A DNA stretch of 64,000 bases from Wuchereria bancrofti (Eukaryota; Nematoda; Chromadorea; Rhabditida; Onchocercidae), in contig SSBO01000001.1 in the NCBI GenBank assembly GCA_005281725.1, positions 11,037,776 to 11,101,775 of the forward strand. Direction: 5' to 3'. Each line of letters begins with the position of its first letter. Position 1 is the first letter of the stretch. Made by a program: the position numbers and the translations under genes. The notes beneath the pieces are model-generated. The model worked only from the letters and a program-made list of their open reading frames with translations, was not told the DNA's origin and ran no database searches. Shown piece by piece: positions 13,051 through 27,842 of the stretch.

Positions 13051-16000
13051 TCAATGTGTCTTCTTTTTTGCATTACAAAGTCGTTTATGCCAATTCTGTG
13101 CCAACGAATTGATTATGGAAAGTAAAAACCAGACTATCATGGAGGTAACAATGAATGAAGCACCCTTCTGAAGCATGGTGTTGTCCTGAAATATGAATAC
13201 ATTAGCAAAATTTTGTATATATTTGGTTCTCTCTTCATAACATGTTTTATATAATTTGACAACAGAAATTATCACGATATTCATTCTACCTTTGGCCAAA
13301 TATAAGATCAATTTCGAACCAACTTTTACAAAAAAAAACTCCACGAAAAAATTTAAAAAACCGTTTTTCTTAGTAAACAAACTAGCAAGTATTACTTCAA
13401 CATGCGGAGCTCCATTTTTATGGAGCTTGATTTTCTGAAACGCTAAATACTCGATCAATTTCTGGTGAAGGCATATGCCAAATATCGGAACCGATCTGAA
13501 AATTGTTAGCTGTATTGAAAAAAAAAAACATTGAAGGGACTCCATTATTTCAGGCATGCGATTAGCTGAAATGTGAAAAAAGATGATAAACAATACCATT
13601 ACATTAACAAATACTTTTTATTGAAAAAAAAACACTAACTTTAAGTGAACTATAAGATGCTCCACTGTGTTTTCACTGAAAGCCAGCACTACCAAAAACA
13701 TCTAAAAACAAAACTTCAGGAAGAATAACCAAGAAGTCCGAATGAACATCACATACATGATATCAACCGGTGTGTTGTTGTGTTAGCAAATGATCGAAAC
13801 GATGAGACAGAAATAAAAAAGAGAATACCTGAAGGTGCATTTTGAAAATAGCTTTTCCAATAAGAGTTGCTAAAAAAAACTTCCAGAAAGGAACCAGGAA
13901 ATGCCCGCATATTATACCAGCTAAATCGAAGAATGGATTCGGAACCTAAAGAAAAAACTTTGAAAATTAGCAAATATACAGGAAAATGAATCAATTAATA
14001 TATGCACACACAGGGAGAGAGAGTAGGAGAAAGAGAGAAATGTAAACTCAAACCCTTATCAGCTAATACATAAAAGCCATTTCCTAATACCCATCAAAAT
14101 TCGGAAGCCAGATATCCTCATAAAAATTCATCCGTATATGAAACTCTCAATCAGAAAAACGACAAAAGTAGATGTCCAGAAAATGCCTACTGAAGCAAAA
14201 GAAAGAATGCCGAAGAACCCAAGTTTAGTGACTGCTTTCTCCATTAGTCCTTTACACTTCTCGGCAAATGTGGGTGCTTTGGGTCCACTTTGATTAATAT
14301 AAGCTAGAAATTCTCTGAAAATAATACATATGAAATGAGAGTTTGAAAATTTACATGCAGCCAACAAAAAATAATCTAACTAATAATCAATAGAAAAACA
14401 ATATAAACCTGTACTCTTCATCATCTGGCTCTTCACCGGAGATTCGTGCTGCCTTCGCCATAAAGTAAGGTGGTAATTCACCTAGTGCCGTACCAGCACC
14501 CCACATAAGTGCTTCGACGCGTACCTGGAGTAAATTTTAACACGATCAAATTTCACTAGAAATACATTAATTGCTGGAAATTTTATTCTGATCAACATAC
14601 TTTTGACATTATCGACCACATTGTCACTACTGCTGCTTCCATGACACCTTCCACATTCGGACATGAAATTCTGAAAAAAAAATTGACTGAAAAAAATTGT
14701 CACTTTTAGCTATTTTGTTTCGGTCATCTTATGAAATAAAACAGTACAAACACTGTACTTTCCACAATTGTTTTGACAAATCACTAAATGCTAGAACCTT
14801 TCCGGATATGGTGGTTCAGGAAAATCCAGTGAATTACATTCATAAGCTGCCATTGTGACTGAAGCTATATGTGGCCCCTGTAAGCTTACGAATTTTCAAA
14901 AACATCATTACGTCAGCAAAACAACAATTAAAAATGATTTGAGTTTCGCTTTTTTTTTTCTTTTTTTTTTTTGTGATGAATCTTTCGTGAAATGAATCTA
15001 TCACTGTATGAAATCCATCACTTACAGTGATGAATCCATCACTGTAAGCTTTGAAAAGTTTCCCAGTGTTTTTAGAATGTGCTTTAAAACAAATTAAAAA
15101 TAGGAAAAAGTTTCGTCCCATAGTTCTCTGTCACAAATAACTAACGAAAGAGGCAGAGAACTCACAAGATATAATATAAATGTATGGAGACCAGTTCCAA
15201 GCCCAATAGATGACAGTACACCCAAACCTATCCAATACAAACATCGTAATGACTTCACTTTCCAACTTTGAATGTATTTTTGATGAATGCCGGGAACATG
15301 ACAAATATATGTCCCAACCGCACACAATAATAAAGCGAACAATATACGAGTTTTGTGGAACCATAAGCTGAAAATAACGCTCAAATGAATCAAAAATAAT
15401 TCTAATTTCCATCTGGAAAATTAAACAGTAGAGTAAGTAATCTCTGAAAATATTAAAGCACAGAAATCAACAAAAAAAGATTTTTGTTTAAAGGAAGGAC
15501 AAAAAGAAATTGAATGATCTACATTACTCTCACACAATACTTATTTGTACTTAAAATACTCCTCAGTGCATCTTAATTGCTCTCAACTAGAAGCATCAAA
15601 TAGAAACCTTGCCATTCCTGAAATTTCGATAGAAAAACATACTAAACGATGAATTCGACCAATAGCTGCAAAAGTTCACGAAGAGCATAGTGAAGTGTTT
15701 GAATAGGCCTTTTCCAGAGAACAATTTTCTGCCGTTCTAATCTGTTTAACGTTCCAACAGATGGACTTGTTATTAAACCTCTACCATTCGGTTCCATGTA
15801 GTAGTCACTAAAGAAATAGATAACCTTTTTCAAATTCATGTAGAGCATCAGAAGAAATGAATGCGATGAGATTTGAAATGTTTCAAGACAACATTACACG
15901 TTCTTCATTTTCAAATTTATTCATTTATTAAACTTTACAAGTTATAAATTGTTTTTTATGACAGGAACAAATCCAACAAAATATCATCACTGGTCGCAAG

Positions 16001-16450
16001 AAAACCCATTGTAAGTTTTACAGCATTTTTTTTTGGTATTAACTCTATTTGATAATTAACTATTATTATGAATAATAAAAAAAAAACTTTTTCTAGTATC
16101 TGGAACTGTTGCAAAATTATTACAGATGAATGTAGCACCTTCAAATACAATATAACTTTTAATTATCTAGTGATATTTTTCTACCGAATTTCTTACAATT
16201 TTCCAGAATTGTAGAGTAAATAAACAGAAACTTATAATTTTGATTACCAAAAATGCGAGGATTTCACAATAAAATCAATTACTCGATTTAATACATATTT
16301 CCACGTACTCAACTAATGAAAAATGGGTCACCTGGGTTCTTTTGAAGATTCATCAAATGTAACTTGTCTAACGAGTGGCGAAGCGCTCACGGATGGTACT
16401 GACGAAACTTCCTCCGCATTTTGCGTATAACTTCGCTTTTTTTTGCCCAT
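13051..16450 (-). CDS. epg-3: VMP1/EPG-3 ER membrane autophagy protein
   Basis: Orthologue of vacuole membrane protein 1, an ER multi-pass protein of the DedA/VTT superfamily. It acts in autophagosome formation and has phospholipid scramblase activity in other animals. Eleven exons: 16332-16450, 15643-15807, 15166-15367, 14798-14877, 14601-14670, 14409-14524, 14191-14314, 13829-13945, 13640-13701, 13396-13495, 13051-13185. They sum to 1290 nt, 429 residues. Landmarks: N-terminal basic [67 protein letters not shown] followed by EEPDDEEY; the DedA-type core [21 protein letters not shown]-terminal [16 protein letters not shown] and a lysine-rich tail. Several hydrophobic segments span the protein. 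In the exon pair at 13640-13701 and 13396-13495, a seemingly open stretch between them (13497-13639) is treated as an intron because conservation runs from HLIVHLK directly into SVPIFGICL. Confidence 0.95.
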
Positions 16451-17514
16451 AATACTGCGTAATATTTCTACACAATTCTTTCGACTTCTGAAGAAGAGAA
16501 ACTTAATGATAATTTGAACAAAACTTTTTCCACGCTTTGTGCATAACTGCAAATATCACTGAATCTAAGTGATCTCAAGATATAAATGAAATACATATAC
16601 TGAAATATAACAGGATATAAAGATGATAATTTGTCGATGATAACTTTATCCTATTTTTTTATGAAATAATGATAATATTGAACAGTTATTAGCAATAAAA
16701 ATAACTTTTGATCAATTTAACTTTTTATTAGCATTATGTCCGTATCTTTCCGTTAATAGCAATATCAAAAGAAACACATAGATAACCCATAATAAATGGG
16801 AAACATTTCATTAATAATTATCACATACAAAGACGAATCTTACTCTAAACAATCTCACGTAATAGAATATATCCACTCAGTCTTATTTATCTTTCCGAAT
16901 TTGGTGCACGTCAACAATATATATGTATATATTTTATGTCTATCTATGAGCACAAACTGTACACTTATTTTATCATAGAACATATCGCAACAACAATGAC
17001 ATTAAAATGTAACAGTAAAATGCAATAAAAGGACATTTCATTGATGGATCAACTGCCACTTCCAGTAATTTCCCGACAGAAGTCAACGAATCAACCAATC
17101 CATCCATCACTTTTTTTATGCTCACACCTACTATCAAAATCGAAAATCGCTCTCATATGCTATGGCCCAATAATTTTGAACACTATGAAAATGCCCAGTT
17201 TCTTTGGAAAAATAATTCTTAATCATTACTATCATTAAATTCATATAATTAGATGTGTTCTATTTACGATATCGTAAATTAATGACTCGTATAAACAGAT
17301 GAGCAATATCAATATATATTCATATAACATAATGTTAATACCAAATGAATTATAAGATAATCACTACAATCTTATTACCATGTTAAAAGGAAAAGATGGA
17401 TTGTTCACAGCATGATTACTTGTTGTACAATAATACATGAAAATACTTGCAAATAACAATGATACAAACAAACAAAGAGACAACAATAACAAAATCAAAA
17501 ACATCAACAACTAT
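16451..17514. other. Intergenic region between epg-3 and the URB1-like gene
   Basis: About 1.06 kb between two genes on the same strand. It should hold the epg-3 promoter and the 3' untranslated region of the upstream gene. No supported exon and no clear motif. Confidence 0.45.
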
Positions 17515-20500
17515 TCAATTTTGAACATCGCACGATTCTATAGACGGCATCCAACTATCCTTGCACAACAATTGTCTTAGTTGCGGCAACCACGTATTTT
17601 TCGCATCATTATTTTCTTTTTCTAACTCATTACACACCTGTAAAAAGACTTTACATATTTTACATGCAAAATTACTCAATTATCACTTTTTTTCAGTATA
17701 ATAAAATGTAACATGAAATCTAGATCATCAGACCATATCTTCCCTAAATCATGAAAACATCTTCTTACCGTGCTTGTATAATATGAAAATTAAAAAAAGG
17801 ATCCAAAAAAAGTTGCTTTTAAAGAGTAGCTAGTAAAGGGTAGCTTTGCTAAAGTTTTCGAATCCCACATGAGAAAAGATACATTATTTGTATAATCTTC
17901 AGTCTTCTTCAGTCCTTTTTTAAGAAAAGGAACAAACTTTATTTCCAAGAATTTGACATGTTTTGTACACTATAGTTTTCCGCCAATTAGTTTCCACAGA
18001 ATCATTGTTTGCGCTACCAGAATAAAGATCTTTAATATGCGTAATAAGCGTAATAAATAACTGACACAAAAATACGCGCTCCCAGCTAGTCATCTTTGAG
18101 TTCTGCAAAAAAAAAAGATCAAATTAATACCTTTATCTTAGAGAATTATCCTCCAGAAAAGCAAAGTGAAAGCAACAAACTTGCAAAGTATACAGAAACA
18201 TAGTTCTGATCTACACTTTGTTTCTTAAATTGTAAAATATCCTTCAAAAAAGGAGACAATTTAAAGATTGACAAGAAAAGCAAAGTGAAAGCAACGAACT
18301 TGCAAAGTTAAAACGATCCAAGAATGCAGATTCTGTCGAACATATAAATCATTAGCTAATGATCGATGTTGCAAAATAGCCCGAAATGACAGCAAAATGT
18401 ATTTCCTGGTTTCCTGATCAGCAATGACACTGCCAAATAGTGATAATAATAGCTTGATCCCATATCTAAAAGCCAACTATTATATTAGTTGGCTTTTGCA
18501 TCATAACAAAAAAAAAGTATCAACGAACTCATCAAAATTATCGAAGCCGCTAAAGCATCAATGTAAACATTCCAGTATCCCTAAAGTTTTTCTATATGCT
18601 CTTATCTTGGATTCATTTAAATATTTCTTAGTGCAGAAAAGTAAAAAGCATTTCTGCGAATTCTCATATTATTCTAGAGAAATTAATCCACTTTTCTCAC
18701 TATTACTTTTCAAAACTTCGTATTCAGAATGTTCAAATCTGCAGCTAGATATCTGCAAAACATCTCTTATCATACCCCAAAACATGCAAAATGCAATAAT
18801 AATACAGACTTGTCATCAAATTCAAAACTTCAGGAACTAACTAATTCGAAGTTATCTTTTTCGAACTCCTTACTGACAAATTATTTAAAAGGAAGAAAAG
18901 TTATTCGAAACAAATCTTTTTTGTAAGATGTTGTAATCATTCGGTTCAATGAGTGAATCCAATATCAGGCGTAAACACCAATGACGCTCCTTGTTGTAAT
19001 GCTCTGTACTTGAACTCAATAACAGTTTGTAAATTTCCGGAACATTTTGAACATCAATATTTGGCTTAAGCAGCAGAAACGATAGTACTGGTTGATAGAC
19101 CGGATCTTCGGGATGCAAAATCAATTTGGTGACTCTTGCAAAAAAATGTGCGACAACTGCAATAGATCACAATATTTGAAAATAATCACACTTTTTTTTC
19201 TGCTTAAAACTAAACACTGTGGAAGAAAAGCTGTAAGAAAAATCAGAACATGGGTGGAAGTGCACTTCAGCATTCTATATGTAGCATAAAAAGGCACTAC
19301 TGGGAAAGCAAGACAGTATCTATTATATTGCAGTTAAAATCTATCGGAACTAAGGTACAAGATGGGCATGCAAGATTGTAATCGAGATGTGCTACCAGAC
19401 CAGAAGTCAATTCAAAGATATTTTAGAGTCAAATCTGTTAAATCATTTGCAATTCAAAGAGCTATAAACCGTGTGGTAATCGTTGAATTGGATTTTCGAT
19501 ACTGTTTTTGAATATTTGCAATAGATAAATATAAAGACACTTTTCTGGGAATGAATCTGTATCCAATTCTGTTAAATGAAGTAAAAAACGTCTGAGCACG
19601 AGGTATGCGACACAGCGCTCACTCCGGCTAATAAAACTTGTCGCTGCAAATGCAAGTGAAAGACCATTTACAGCAATAAATTTTCGACTGTTCATCTGAA
19701 AATAATGAGAATGATCATCTTCATTTGCTGGGATACTATTTCGCAATTAAAACTTCATCTTTCACTTGGCCGATTCTGCAACAAAAATATGAAATACAAA
19801 GAGTAATACTCACTTTTGCATCGTTATCTAACAAGGTTGCCAATAGTCGAAGTATGAAACGGGCATCATAGAACTGATTTGAAGAATCCTTCTCAGGTAT
19901 TTTGATGCTGGTTGTTTGTTCGGACTTCAGTAACGTACTCCACACCAGTTTTGGATTTAAATAATCCAAAACCTAAAATTCGAAGAGGTAGATTTTACAG
20001 AATTTCAATTCATAAGAGATCTATTGAATTTAATATTAATTAATACAAAGACCTGATCCGAAAATTAATTAATACAAAAAAGACCTGATCCGTAGTGAGT
20101 TTTGTATGTAGAAGTTCTCCCAACTGGCGCAATTTTTCATAATTGTCCTTTGCTCGCTTTCCCCAGACCATCGGAAAAAAGGGCCTGAAATTCTTGATAC
20201 TGAAAATACTGTATTCTCTTAAGTAATGCATTTGTTTACATGTTTTTTTTTTCTTGCGTGCTCATTTCTCAAGCACAATTTTCATTAAATCTAATTTAAA
20301 ACGATGAATAAAGCGTGAGAAGTCAGAAATCAAATAATATACCGTAGGCTTATCTGATACGATCTCTCGAGTAAACAAAGAATATCAAAGATGGCTTTAT
20401 CTTTCTCCGATTCCATTGCATCATATTGACAAAGCAAATGAATAATGAACCTTTGTTCAATTTTCAATTTCACTGCTTGAACTTCTGATTCCTGTGACAA

Positions 20501-20815
20501 ACTATAGATTACTGATCAAAATACAGAATGATGAATCATCCTTTTAAGAGAGAAAGGCGAAGGCTGACCTCAGAATGAGAATCTGTGACTAATATCTCAA
20601 GGATACTAAAATTCTGGGATTTGGACCGAGCAAGAAGTCAGGAGGACAAATAAGATGCAACTAACTTTATCCTTTGAGTTTTGCAAATGATTTCGAATCC
20701 TTAGAAGAATGGTTATATCTAAATCACAATCCTCCAACAGTATTTTACTGATATCTGTTTGTATATCATTGTCACACATGTTTTCTTCCATCTTCTTCCG
20801 CTTACGAGATGTCAT
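17515..20815 (-). CDS. URB1/Npa1 C-terminal-domain protein (ribosome biogenesis)
   Basis: Similar to the C-terminal NopRA1 part of nucleolar pre-ribosomal-associated protein 1 (URB1/Npa1), needed for 60S subunit assembly. Nine exons: 20666-20815, 20343-20491, 20085-20184, 19814-19972, 19470-19695, 18912-19132, 18300-18476, 17938-18102, 17515-17637; 1470 nt, 489 residues. Supporting segments: PFFPMVWGKRA; YDARFILRLLATLL; ERCVAYLVLRRFL; LILHPEDPVYQPVLSFLL; RHWCLRLILDSL; YGIKLLLSLFGSV. The N-terminus TSRKRKK looks like a nuclear localisation signal. Human URB1 is over 2200 residues, so the large N-terminal Npa1 domain is absent here and I see no upstream exons before the divergent uaf-1. One acceptor (18477-18478) was chosen over a TTTTAG at 18466-18467 because only the former keeps the frame. 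Two exon ends are duplicated in their introns. Confidence 0.75.
18156..18310. repeat. Dispersed duplicate of a splice-donor region
   Basis: GAAAAGCAAAGTGAAAGCAA followed by C(A/G)AACTTGCAAAG occurs at about 18157-18189 and again at about 18275-18307. The second copy contains the end of the exon at 18300-18476 and its donor (reverse strand CAA|GTTCGT). The first copy lies in the following intron. Confidence 0.75.
18468..18497. repeat. 11 bp inverted repeat at a splice acceptor
   Basis: Arms AAAAGCCAACT (18468-18478) and AGTTGGCTTTT (18487-18497) are perfectly complementary around an 8 nt AT loop. On the reverse strand this hairpin covers the intron end and acceptor AG of the URB1-like exon 18300-18476, with a competing TTTTAG acceptor just beyond the stem. 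Confidence 0.8.
20042..20095. repeat. Tandem duplicate of a splice-donor region
   Basis: TTAATACAAAGACCTGATCCG is followed, after AAAATTAA, by TTAATACAAAAAAGACCTGATCCG. The second copy is the end of exon 20085-20184 and its donor on the reverse strand (GATCAG|GTCTTT). The first copy duplicates that junction inside the intron. Confidence 0.8.
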
Positions 20816-21853
20816 AATTACCTGGAAATCTTCATATTTCTCAATTATTCACTACTTAAAATTCAAATTTCGTAATTACCTTCTAAACTTTTCATGCCTT
20901 TTAAAATCTTCACATTCATATTTTCTAAATTCTCGCGAGACATGAATGCTCTCATGATTAGATCAATGTGCAAAAATGATCCGATCATATCGTTTAAAAA
21001 CATATCAATCAGAAAAATACTACCGTAAAAGTCCTCAAAGAATTAGGTCTGGGTTAAGATCACCTATTCATTAATATAAGTGAGAAAATAATGAGGTGAC
21101 AGGTGATGTACTAATCATAGTTGTGCAGCTATTCCTGAACAGCATTCCGGAACTGGCATGGTTTAATACCAGACATTTCAAGGGGAATCTCAAACATTCT
21201 CTGCAGAAAATTTTGTGCTGTAAGAAAAGCCATGTTTCCCATCGTGAACGCTTGCAGTCGATAGTGTAATCATTTTTGGGTGATGAGCTATCGATTGAGT
21301 CAGAGAGGAGAGAGTCTGTTCGGTTTGCGTGTGATCTGAGGGTTGTAGCTGGGGTTATCCGTTAGTTTGGGTAGGGTTGAAGGGCGGGTAGCTTTTGCGT
21401 GGTCTGGCTTAATATCGTAGAGAAGGCCTAGAGAACTAAATGCCTAAGATAGCAGAAGAATTGAGTGTTAGAGAGACAGGAAAGCCTTTTCTCTCAGATT
21501 ACCCAAGAGGGCTACGATTTAATTTAAGCTTTTATTCATGTGATTTTTTTATGAATGTAGATGAGTATTGGTTGAAAATTACAGTAATCACTTTTATTTT
21601 AAAAAATATACTGTATCAGCTTTTCATTGCACATTTTATCTCTCTGCACGAAGATTTCTTATATTTTACTGTATGGAAGATGACAAAGTTCTATGATGAG
21701 TTTATTTTGTGGAAAGATGACAGAAAACGATGACAAATACAAAAATTTGTTGCTGATCTATTCTAATGCATAATTGTGGCTCGAAAATGCTTGCATATAT
21801 GAATAGATCACAATGGCGTAATTTTTTCCTTCTTGCTTAAGAAATTGGAAAAA
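20816..21853. promoter_or_regulatory. Divergent promoter between the URB1-like gene and uaf-1
   Basis: About 1 kb separates the two start codons. The stretch 21170-21440 is clearly more GC-rich than its surroundings (for example GAAGGGCGGGTAGC) and is likely the uaf-1 promoter or 5' untranslated region. A 97-codon open frame at 21440-21733 overlaps this area but has no family resemblance and I do not call it a gene. Confidence 0.4.
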
Positions 21854-25817
<3,964 letters not shown>

Positions 25818-26312
25818 ATCTGATTTACTCGCATTGTTTTCTTTGTTATTTGATTCTTAAAGGTCATATATTTTTTCCACCTCAGGTGTTCTTGTAGGAA
25901 CATCTGTGATGCTTGTATAAAATAATTTTAAGTGTTTGGGACGGTAGTTCTGCAGAAAATGGTTAGTTTTTTTTTTGGGATGAAATCACATTATATTGAC
26001 TTCTTGATTTTGTCAGTCGTTTTCTCCAAGTGTGAATATAACCCAACGTTCGACTAGAGATCCATGTGCAATAATATGTTTCATTGCATAATTTCCGAAA
26101 AATAGATTTTGTTTTGAAAGTTATTCATGCGGACGAAAACTGATTAACATATTTTCCTGTCATTGAAGTTATATTTCATATAATTTTGTCATTTGTCTTG
26201 AACCAAATGTCTTTTTTTTTTATATATTGTGAACTGAATTTAATTATTCAAGGTCAAATTCAGAATGAATCAATTGTTCTATGAATTTGCATAGTATGGA
26301 AAACAATTTTGG
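25818..26312. other. Convergent 3' region of uaf-1 and the E2-like gene
   Basis: Short AT-rich spacer holding the 3' untranslated regions of two convergent genes. No coding exon seen. Confidence 0.5.
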
Positions 26313-27601
26313 TTAATGTTGATTCTGTTTTTCAGAATGATGTTTACAAAATTCTGATGCATTTCTGTTGTATGCATCAACATCTTTGATGTAGAGTTCA
26401 GCTAAATCGGGACGAAGTACACAACCAAGCTGTGGTGAGCATAGTAATTCCGTGAGTGCAGTTAACACTGAAAAGTGTTGTGATAAGTTCGAGAAGTGAA
26501 GCTGATATGTTTTGAGATCAGTTCATTAGGTCAAACTCGGGTTTGGGTTGGATGATTCATCATGGAGATTACGGCGAATAGGCGATGGTGGATCAATTTT
26601 ATTGATCCATGATATTTTGTCCATGCATCATTTTTATTAACATAGAGGGTTGGTCTCATGTTTGGTTTGAGCGATTTTTTTTTTTTTTTTTTTGGTTGAT
26701 CATTACTTTGGTAAGAAATGTTCTCGTCATATTCACTATGAACTTTTTGGGAAATGGTCGATGTATTTTACATAATTGTCTAATTCCCCGTGGGGAAATG
26801 AATGATTGTTTTCTTTTACCACTAAAGTGGAGTATTATTGTTAAGAGATATCAACTAACACTGATCAATCTTGACAGATGGCTTCCAGTTCTCATTAAGT
26901 GCCATAGCTAGCGATACCTGATAAAAGAGTTTACTTTATCAATTGTCCAATAATGCAATCTGGAGTTTTTGTTTTTTTTTTTCAGGAAATTAAACATCGA
27001 GTTGTTTAATTGTTAATTTTGAGAAATATACCTCTCCTTTTTCATCAATATTCGGATGGTACACCTTGGTGAGAAATTTGATTTTCGGTGGTTTAAATGG
27101 ATATTCTTTAGTAAATTCAATTTCTACTTTATAGCCACCGACATTATACGGCCATCGATCCTATTTAAAAAAGAAAAAGAAAAAAAAACATTTGTGTTAG
27201 AAATTGAAAAACCTGAAATGAACAGTGAATGGTACTCACAAGAAGGCATACAAAGGTGTGGGATTAATGGGATAATTTCATCTTGAATAGCTCCTTTTAC
27301 AAAAAATTTCGATATAAATTTGCTTATAAATCAAAGTTTATTTAGGTAAACAAAAAAAATGATAGGAAATTTTGAAGTTTTTCTTACCGGTAGCAGCGAT
27401 ACTAACCACTTATTCGGATTGCTTTTTCCGGCATCCTCTAATTTATATTGTTTAAGTTTTATTTCTTGAATATCGGATAGTTCCTGAATTTTTGAAAAAT
27501 TTAAATTTAAGACTAAATAAGCCAACTTTAACTCATTTTAAAAAAGAAAAAAAAAGTACTTTTTTAAGTCTTGTAACTCCAATAGTTTCTTCCTCTGCCA
27601 T
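26313..27601 (-). CDS. UBE2L3/UBC-18-type E2-fold protein lacking the catalytic cysteine
   Basis: Five exons: 27560-27601, 27388-27483, 27032-27160, 26860-26917, 26313-26467; 480 nt, 159 residues, close to the 154 of UBE2L3. The ubiquitin-conjugating fold is complete: N-terminal helix (RLKKELSDIQE), a WLVSLLP strand, [12 protein letters not shown], the YPFKPPKI segment used for HECT/RBR contact, the HPN motif at residues 81-83, [12 protein letters not shown], and [11 protein letters not shown] near the C-terminus. In UBE2L3 the sequence after HPN runs to GQVCLP with the catalytic Cys; here the same position reads GEVSLA, so Ser91 (codon TCG) replaces Cys. The codon is three bases past a clean TTTTATCAG acceptor and no alternative acceptor gives Cys. 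It is probably a pseudo-E2 (UEV-like) unless the base is an error. It is divergent from the orphan + gene, whose start lies only 241 bp away. Confidence 0.85.
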
Positions 27602-27842
27602 ATGCAACCGTTCCTTGTGAATTTTGTTAACACCAAATATAATTTGAAATTAAAATTGATAATTTAAAAAATTTAACTAAACTTAATGCAAATATTGTAA
27701 AACACAAATTATATGAAATAATAATATGATTTTGTACATATATATAAAATGTTAAATCATACTATTATTTACACTAATTTTCAAACGATCATTTCGTAGG
27801 GTGGTTAATTGCTATTGAAAATTTCACTCATTCAATAGTTAA

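Noticed and set aside
13497..13639. Open reading between two epg-3 exons
   Set aside because: Conservation with VMP1 joins the flanking exons directly, and GTTAGT/TTTTCAG define an in-frame intron.
17790..17880. TTCGAATCCC resembling a tRNA B box
   Set aside because: No matching A box, acceptor stem or cloverleaf could be formed; it lies in an intron of the URB1-like gene.
18424..18840. 138-codon + strand frame
   Set aside because: It starts antisense to the URB1-like exon ending at 18476 and then covers its intron. No family features and low-complexity composition.
27226..27290. Reverse-strand open segment between E2-like exons 2 and 3
   Set aside because: Including it would separate WLVSLLP from DRWPYN, which are contiguous in the E2 fold. 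Skipping it gives exact phase and the expected length.
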